Source: Sipunculus nudus (taxonomy: Eukaryota > Annelida > Sipuncula > Golfingiida > Sipunculidae). Taken from it: a stretch of 64,000 bases of DNA. The notes under the pieces are model-generated. The model was given only the letters and a program-made list of their open reading frames with translations, searched no databases and was not told where the DNA came from. The stretch covers positions 30,421,079 to 30,485,078 of the forward strand of contig CM049307.1 of NCBI GenBank assembly GCA_026874595.1, read 5' to 3'. The translations under genes and the position numbers were made by a program. This document shows positions 23,463 to 32,400 of this stretch, in pieces (position 1 is the stretch's first letter; every line of letters begins with the position of its first letter).

Positions 23463-26400
23463 CGCTCCTTACGCAGCAGTTATACAATGCAATCTTCCCA
23501 GACACCCTTTCATGCAACTGCTGCATGTTTTGTAAAGAAAGGTTCTCTGGGTTCGAACTCCAGGGTACGCACACAGAATTGTTATTTTAAACGTGCAACA
23601 CCCGCGCTCATTGGTTTGTTTACACAGGGGCTCGTTGGTCTGATTCTTGGCCATATGCCATAACGGGTGTTATCAAACCAACGAGAGCGCGTATTGCATG
23701 ATTACAATTTTTGCCGGATGCAAAATGCAATATCACGCTCTCATTACAATTCTTTGCTCTGTATTCTGTATGGAACTACAACTGGTTTCTAATTGACACT
23801 AAACGCAGCTTATAGCTATCCAACCCCCGCGTTTTGTTGCTGAATCTTTCGGAGCGGGTGCGTTAAGACTGATCGTTGCCCCAACGACTCGGGGAGCCAT
23901 CTGATAAGACCCCAAATATTTGCTTAAAGTCTCAAAGAGCTATCAATTACTGACTCTGGCATACGTGACATCTATCTGTTGTACTGATCGTTTTAAATAA
24001 AATCACTCAAAGAGATTCAGCAAGGAACCCGTGGCTATATAATTCATTCAAGTCGTTCTCTCTTTATGTTCGAACAAGCCACATTCACAAATCGGAATCT
24101 AGGGCATTGCACTCTTTGTTATAACCTATTTTAAGAGAAAATCTGTGTACTGATTAAAGTTGCATTTGTTTTGCTCTACAGAATTTCTTGTGAATATGAT
24201 CGAAGTTATTCAGCTTCGGTATCGGCCTTACTTCCGTCATTTCAAATATGTATATGACGTGGCATGGAAATACTCAGACACCTCTCTGGACTTTTCAAGG
24301 GTAAAAGTTTTGACTCTTCTGCCCATTTGTATGTACTTGTATACGCATGTCTGAATCATCAAAATTATAAAAATAAATACATAAGATGTTAGATTTGTAT
24401 ATATTTCAGTTTTAGATGCATTTTGATTAGAAACGATCTATATTCCTTTTGGCCGTCTTTGGTATTTACACTGGGGTACAAGAGATTCGTCTCTTGTAGA
24501 TTTTCAATATTTTATTATCATTAGTCGTACCGACGTACCCATTTGTGAAAAACCCAGGCCTTGTAGATATGGGAATATCCACGATCAAAAATCGAAATCG
24601 ACCACAGGCACAACCATCTAATTAAACTCGCACACTTTGATTCACATTTTCTCGTTTCTTTATGTACATGTTTATATGGAGATTAAAAAGTCGATGGAAA
24701 TAACCTGTAAGCCTTGATAGTAATCTTCATCTCCAAATTTACCAAAAGATTCACGCTCATCAAAACTCTGCAAAAGACATTTGCTTTGATTTCAGAATTA
24801 AACACATTTTATGACATGGTCCAAATATGTGTTTTGCTGTTTTTACATTTCACATAACATAGACTATTTTTAAATAAAGTGAACGACAGTTACTAGGTCC
24901 GGCATTGTTATCTTAGCTCAAAAGACATCACAGAGTAAAGTATGTGTTTTGAAACATCCCAAGACAATTTTATATAAACAAAAGGATCATTTGTCCCTAA
25001 AGGAGTTGAGGGCGCATGATCATTTTTCTGCTGTTATTTCTTCATATAAAATTCAATACTGTGTCATAAGCAAATATAAATGAAAATACTCCAAGGGATT
25101 ATTTGGCCTAATGTAATATTTTTATTACATATAAAAAGAATCGATAATATCGACATTTTTTATTGTTTTTAACAGTGTCTTGGTGAAAATGGACTTATTA
25201 AAATTCTTCTACAAAATTTGAAAGATGAGCAACCAGCGAATGAAAAGGTAGGAACAACAAGCCAGAATTCTACAACACGCCACAGATATTACAGAACCAG
25301 CTGCGGGAATGTGCAGCCCCATCCCCCCCCCCCCCCCAAGCCCCCCGCCCTTACTTCTTTTACGAAGCAACCAAAACCTTCCGTTTCATATCTGCATTGC
25401 ATTTATGCTGCAGTGTCCAGTAAACATAATTGCTTAAGGATCATTCTACCAATTAAGCATCTGCCAAGCCTTTTCTAATTAAAAGAAATCCGGGGTTGAC
25501 GAACCAACTGTCTTTATTACATAAACAGAAAACCAATGAGCTTTTCCTGTGGGTAGGTGTCAATATGAACTTCTTGGAACATCATCCCTGAAAGAGCTCA
25601 TGATTTAAAAGGTGTTTGTGTTGGCAACTGAATATCAGAGTCTTCACCGTCTACCAGAAATTTGGTCAAATGTATGAACAGAAATACAGGAGCACATTTC
25701 AGATCCATGTTTTAAAACATTGGTAATAATTTGTGCAACTCACTAAGCTTTTGAAAAATCACCATGTGGGAATCTTTAAGTTATCTCTGATTACGGAGAA
25801 AATGCCTTCCCCAAAGTGTTTCTGAATGATTATTCTTAGTGACTTGTAGGACGAGGATTCCTCTACAGCAGATTCCTTCTCTACACTTCACAGAGAACAA
25901 GGAGTCATGAACATGTACATGAGAGGTAAAGCTCGTGAGGTAGGTTCAATAAATGTGAAATGTACGGCGTAATATCGTTTTTCTACTTGCCAATTTACAA
26001 CATAACCTTATCAGGCGTAAAATCAACTCTATCTCAAAGACTTATCCATGTGCTCTTCTGAGAGTAAATGCTGTAAGGAATGTTGAAAGTTCGACCCTGT
26101 CTTTGTTTAGCTCACTTGACATTTACAGAAGTGTAATTATTGACCACTGTTTAATTCATATCACATGCAGATGATCAAGGCCTACCCCGTCGAAGAAATG
26201 CTCTGTAAATAAAGTGTGACTGGAAGAAAATGTAACGTATCTAACGTCCTTCAAGAAAATGTTTTCTTTTGCAGTTTTATGAGACGTTAAGGGGAGCGTC
26301 AATTTCTATCCTTCACAACATCTCAAAGGTGCCAGAGGTCAAGGGTTTATATAGGGATGAACATGCTGTAGAGGTAAGTGTAAAAAAAAAGAGTACTTAC

Positions 26401-29400
26401 AGTTAGGTGTGTTTAAATGATAGGAAATATGAACGTGAAACAGGCTATTGTCCATAATAAAAATACAATGCTATACCTGTACACTGTCCTATATATATAC
26501 CGACATGTACTTAATTAGTAAAGATCGTCAATATCTTTTGCAGTTCAATTGTACTTGCATATCTAATTTTTTTCATTTCCTATATACGAAGACCATGAGT
26601 ATATTTAATAGGTATAGTTCTTTTACTGGTTCAGAGTATCAATTAAAATGTAGCCGTGCCCTGTCTCCACGCCGCACATGTTGAAAGCAAGGGAGCTCTC
26701 CGATATCAAATTATGAACATATGAACATGATCTTTTTCATGATGTAAATCATCACTTCCTTGAATATTGGTAAGGATTTCGTCAAAATACTCCTATCTTA
26801 AAGAGATGAGGAATTGTAACAAAGCATGTTGCGGAGAGAGGACTCGTCAAGGAGACAGAATGGTTCTATCTAATGAGAGGAAAATATGGGTTTTTCCAGA
26901 AAGTAGTTAAGGGTTGGTAAAGAGGTAGGATGAGGGTTTGTCAAGGAGGGAGGATGCTGCTTTTTCGAGGACAGAGGATGCGTTTTATGAGAATGAAAGA
27001 TGCAGGGATGCCTAGGAGGCAGGATGTTGTATTTTTAAGATGCAAGATCTAGGGGTTCATATGAAATGCGGGTTTGTTCAATTGGTGGGATGCTAAATTG
27101 TAATGGATTTGGAATAAGAAAGAACATGAGGGCTTGTGTAAAGGTACTGCCACATTGGAGAAATCCAGGTTTTCTCCGAGAGAATCGAGTGGACGGGTTT
27201 GCTATGTATGGATGGTGCCCATATAATTCTTAATATTTCCTCATCTTTCAGATAATTCAGCCATTTCTCACATCGCCCAATGAATTTTTTCAAGGGTTTG
27301 CTGCAATGACTTTAGGAAATATAGTTGATGAAAAGGAAAACGAGATTCTTGAGAGTTCAGGTAGGTGACTACAATATAATCAAATAAAATTTTATTCAAT
27401 TTTATTTAAATTTGTGTCGAAATCGATGTTATTTTTCTGAATAATTAAATATATATTTGTCTTTGTGGTACTTAACTGTTCCAGGTTGCTTCGATTTCTT
27501 GAGCACTTGTTTGAAGAATGCCTTGGGTAATGGGCAGAGTCGTCGATACCTTGGATTTTCCTCAGTGGAACTGGCTGAAGGTCTCGCTCATCTTGCAGTG
27601 AATGATAACAACAAAATGAAGGTGATCATATCATTCTATACTTCTCTCGCAGTTAAAACATGAATGTTACTTGGACTTTACATGATATTAATTAAAAGCT
27701 CCTATACCAAGGATCAAGTCACTCTGCTTCTTTTGAACTGAGATCTGAACTTTTATTTTATGGTTGCCCTGATGTATACACGGGGTGTTTTCGTCATCTT
27801 CGCTGTTCATTGGTTCATTCTTCTAAACTGGGTCACAAGTAATTAATTTGCATGCTGAGAGACACATTAACAGAGTGTAACGTTCTGTATAGCTGACCAC
27901 TAGTCAACCTGCATGCAAGATAAAAATGAATAATCGAAAAGTATTCGTACCTGATACCCTCTCTCTGTTCAAAATGATTCACAAGGTGTATTAAATATTC
28001 AACCTTCGTTTATGACAGGTACATTTTACAGAGCATGATATTATGTTCTGAAAACTATCCCGATAGTATATTATTCTACGCTATGCATGTAACTGAATAC
28101 GTAACAGAAAACGGACTGTCACCACTCGTGCTCTACAGTAATTCGTAATCACAGGTCATTAAGGTAGAGGTTCTGCCGAGTTTGGTGATCATGATGAAGG
28201 GTGATATTGTCAAGGAGCAAGAGACGGCGGCCAAATGCTGCTGGACGCTGTCCTTTGACAAGCAGGCAAGACAGAAGCTGAAAGACGAAGAGGGCTGTAT
28301 CCCGGCGCTCGAGGCTCTGGCCAAATCAGATCAAAAGGAAGTCCAGAAAATGGCAGCTGGAGCCTTGTGGAAAATCCAGGGGAAAGGAGAGACAAAATCA
28401 GAGAAGTTCAGAGATGGAGGAATGCTCTAAATTAAAAAACTATAACCCTGCACATTTAATTGGGTTTTAGTAGTTTCGACTTCAAATTCAATATACTTGA
28501 TTGCGTGATGCGATAAATTCACTTTTTTTTTTATTTAAGAAGACGTTGATCGTCATTCAAAATATGTAGCGCGTTTCTTTTTCCCGGATTTCGAAGATCT
28601 TATGCATACCGTACGTATTTGTTACACTACACGATGGTGTTGATATCTCTCCTTTTTGACTGGAAGTGTTTAGCTTAATATTAACAAGTATCTTAAAATA
28701 AAAAACTCTCAGGAAGTTAAAAGCTTATAATATTTTTGTCAAACAGATGCAGGAGTAGATCAGACAAAGAAACACATCTTCATCAGCTATAATCACGTAC
28801 ATAAAAATATAGTTCACCAGATGGCCGACCGCCTGAAGGTAAGTTCTCGGCTTCTTCTTTTTTCGGCTATCAAATGGTATATATTCCATTTTACTGATTT
28901 GATATGCGGTTCTTTAATATAAACTGTCCCTGCATTCAAACAATTAAACACAAACAACTAAAAACAATACAATGTACGTACTCCCTATGATTTCATTATA
29001 CCTTTGAATATTTTGTCAAAATATTGGTTGCACCTCATTGCTAATTATACCTTTACAATGTGTATGATCAGTCAGTGTAACTGGTACTCTTTGCTTCAAA
29101 TGATTATTTTTTTCATATAATCTAGGACGATGGCTATTATCTCTGGATCGACAGAGATAACATGGGAGGCAATATAACAGACGCCATGGCTTCAGCTGTA
29201 GAAAATGCTGCGGTAATTATAATGTGTATGTCCGAGTACTACAAGTTCAGTCCACCATGTAAGTCGGGTAAGTTATAAACGGTATCAAAAGAAACCATCT
29301 ATGAGTCATATCTGAAAACAAAAACGTCATTTTATTTCCTAAAAGGCTTCTTTCCAATACCATTGTCCATTTGTTTCTTTACGCGAGTAATTCTAAAGGG

Positions 29401-32400
29401 GCCTATTCCCTTTGACTGACGTCTATTACCTAAAGATATTTCATGGAACCTAGCATTAAAGTATCCCAGAAATACCAACACAAACGTTCATAGAGTGTTG
29501 GTTTTGTTTACATCCATGTGTTTATACGTCAAAATCATCCAAACACATAAAACAAGGAAATCTTAGGAATTTAAGACGAACCAGAGTTTTGCAAAGTGCT
29601 TTTTGTAACTAATAACCTTTCAACTTCTACACAGATGCCCAGACAACCAAAAAGCTTAGGTATTTGGTTTTCCTGTATGTCACCACTGGCCTATGCACCA
29701 TGTTACTTACAACTTGTAGATAAACAAGCTCATCCGTCCCTCTGAGAGGTGTTATAAGAACTTTTCCTAACAGGAGATACCTACAGTGCATTAATATGTA
29801 TGCCGAATAAGCCAAAAATTACAGAAATTTTACAGATAATGTAAATGCATAGCTGGCTTTATGAAAAACTTGAAAAGGTTTCTTAGATAACTTTGTGAAA
29901 AGACAAAATGGTACCGTCGTTTGATATAAATTAGATATTCTGGTGAGCAGAAGCAAGTAGCCTTCTAATTCAGTAATATGAATGCACGCGACAAGTACGT
30001 CAAAATTGAGTTAGTATACAGTAAATCTGTGTTTAATTCTATAAATGACACGAGATAACTATATTTAATTTTCGAAAATTTCTTAAATTCACATCGGCAT
30101 CTATTCGCAAAGAATATTCTTATGTTGTTCCAGAGGCTGACTACGCATACAACTGCCGCGTCCCTATTATCCCGCTGATGATGCAGAGCAACTACAAACC
30201 TGACGGCTGGCTCGGACTTATCTGTGGGACCAAACTTTACACTCCCTTTCATGATAGCTCAAAGTTTAATGTCTCATACCAGAAGTTGACAAAGGAACTG
30301 AATAACATTGTCAGGCCTGAGTCGGATACTATTGACGGTAAAATATATATGAATTTATACCGAGTTTATATGAGATACTTTTTGAGGTTGAAACTGAAGC
30401 AAATTCTCCAACTTGTTATCCCGTATATTATCACACTGTGATATATCTTTATAGTCAAAGCAACTGCAGCTTTTTTTCTGTTGCACGCCCAATCCCTCTT
30501 ACCGCCATGGCAGCAACTCAAATCAACGTTTAATGTAAATATGTTAGAGTGAATCCTTCTCTTATAAGTTTATAGAAGTTGGTAAGTTTTATTTCTATAT
30601 ATTCATATTTGGCTAAAACCATGTTTGATGGTTGCCCCATTCAGGTCCCCCCCCCCCCCCCACTTTGCAGGACCATCGATTTCATTTTGTTTCCTTTTTT
30701 TCCCATTTCTTCTGTTTGCGCTTATATGGTTGATTTCCTTAATTTATATGTGTGCACAATATTATTCCTGGATCGTAGATTTACGCATGATATTTATTTG
30801 TGACCTTGACCTTATTCCTTAAGTCTTTCACTTCATAGCCGATTCCCTATTATCGCCCAATTGTGGGTCTGGGCAGGTTTCATGTGATCGCTTGGGATTT
30901 CATAAATCTAGTTACTTTTTCCTTTATGACTTTATCAAGTTAAGAAGTCATGTTGAGTCATGAATAAAAAAATAAAGTGTATTCACATATACGTTTTCAA
31001 ATGGGCGCCAGTGAAATCACGGTAAAATAAACATATAGTCATGAGTGTGAAATATTTAAACTAGTGATATAAAAACAATAAAAATTATATCGTTGACTAT
31101 TTTTAAAGTTAAAATAAAACCTAAAAATTCGAAAACTATTTAAACAACCCTGAATATAGACGTAAAACAGATGCTTTTACTAAGTGATCAATTCTTTATT
31201 TGCTAATTCGTTTTGTTTTTGGTTTATTTTGTTGAAGGCCTCATTCAACCTCAGACAGTGAATCATCTAAGTTTGCTGCCTTCCAGTCACGTGACACACG
31301 ATGCAGCTTCTTTCGATAAAGAGGACATCAGACAATGGTTGTTGACGCACGGTCTTGACGGGTAAGCAGCGGAAAGAAGGAAGTAAGGTCACAATCAAGG
31401 GCTTCAGCAAGTAAAACAATCATATTTAGTTCACTATGAGCTTGATTTGATGATTGGATGTCGATGCTGAAAGATAATAAAATATATGAAATATCAAAAC
31501 AAGAAACTTCTGAATCAAGGAGCAAAACAGTGAGACAATCAGCAGCTAGTGATCGGCATTAAATTCATTCCTTTTCTTAAAGGGCCAATCTGATATCTGA
31601 CGTATATATAAACTAAATAATCCCTTGAACCTCTCAAATAGACAAGAAAACACTGAACCCACCGTACAAAGAATTTGTTTATTATGTGTGTCCACATACA
31701 CATTTGGGGGCAGCAAAAATAACCTAAAAATATTCTACAAAGACATCAAGCAGCACGACAGATGAACCAGCATTGTCCAAAGTCCTTTTTACAACTGATG
31801 ACCATTCAGCCTCCACATATCTGCAACCATCCACCTCAGGTTATACATGGGTTTTCCGTTTGTTTTTACTCACAGCTTCTAGATAAAAAGGTCTATACAA
31901 CAGCCGCACAGAGGCGTAACACGAACTTTTTCTTATAGGAATTCATCACGTTACACAGTGTAAGACAGAAATTACACAGGTTCAACAGAAAAGGAAGGCA
32001 AATGATTGACTTTAATTAATATAATAGGAATTAAGCCAAATATCATCTACTTAAAACGCTCAAAATGTTAGTATTAAACCAAACACTGTCTGCTTGAAGT
32101 CGTTCAAACACTGTCCAATAAAACATGGGAAATGTTTAGTAACATCCCATGCACGGATCATTTGATAATGGAACGAATACAATGCCTGAGCAACCTTAGG
32201 CAAACTGGGATATTCACAGCCAAGGATTTGCTTGCTCCCAGATGTTATCGACGGATTTTTGTCATGCGTCCTACCTTTATTTCACCGCTTGCATGGTTGT
32301 CTAACGCAAATCAACAAATCTCATTTAAATTAGGTCCGTGTATTATATTGGGGCGTAGCCAGGATTGAGGGAGGGGAGGGGGCCATGATCAGAGGCGGGT

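Noticed and set aside
23349-23663. ORF with poly-YI stretch
   Set aside because: Produced by a (TA)n array and running into the foldback element. The same holds for the YIYI frames at 17.1, 56.2 and 61.4 kb.
28429-28440. ATTAAA after exon 8 as proof that the ARM half is a separate gene
   Set aside because: The hexamer overlaps the end of coding and TIR exons continue in frame 300 bp later; it is kept only as one option in the findings.
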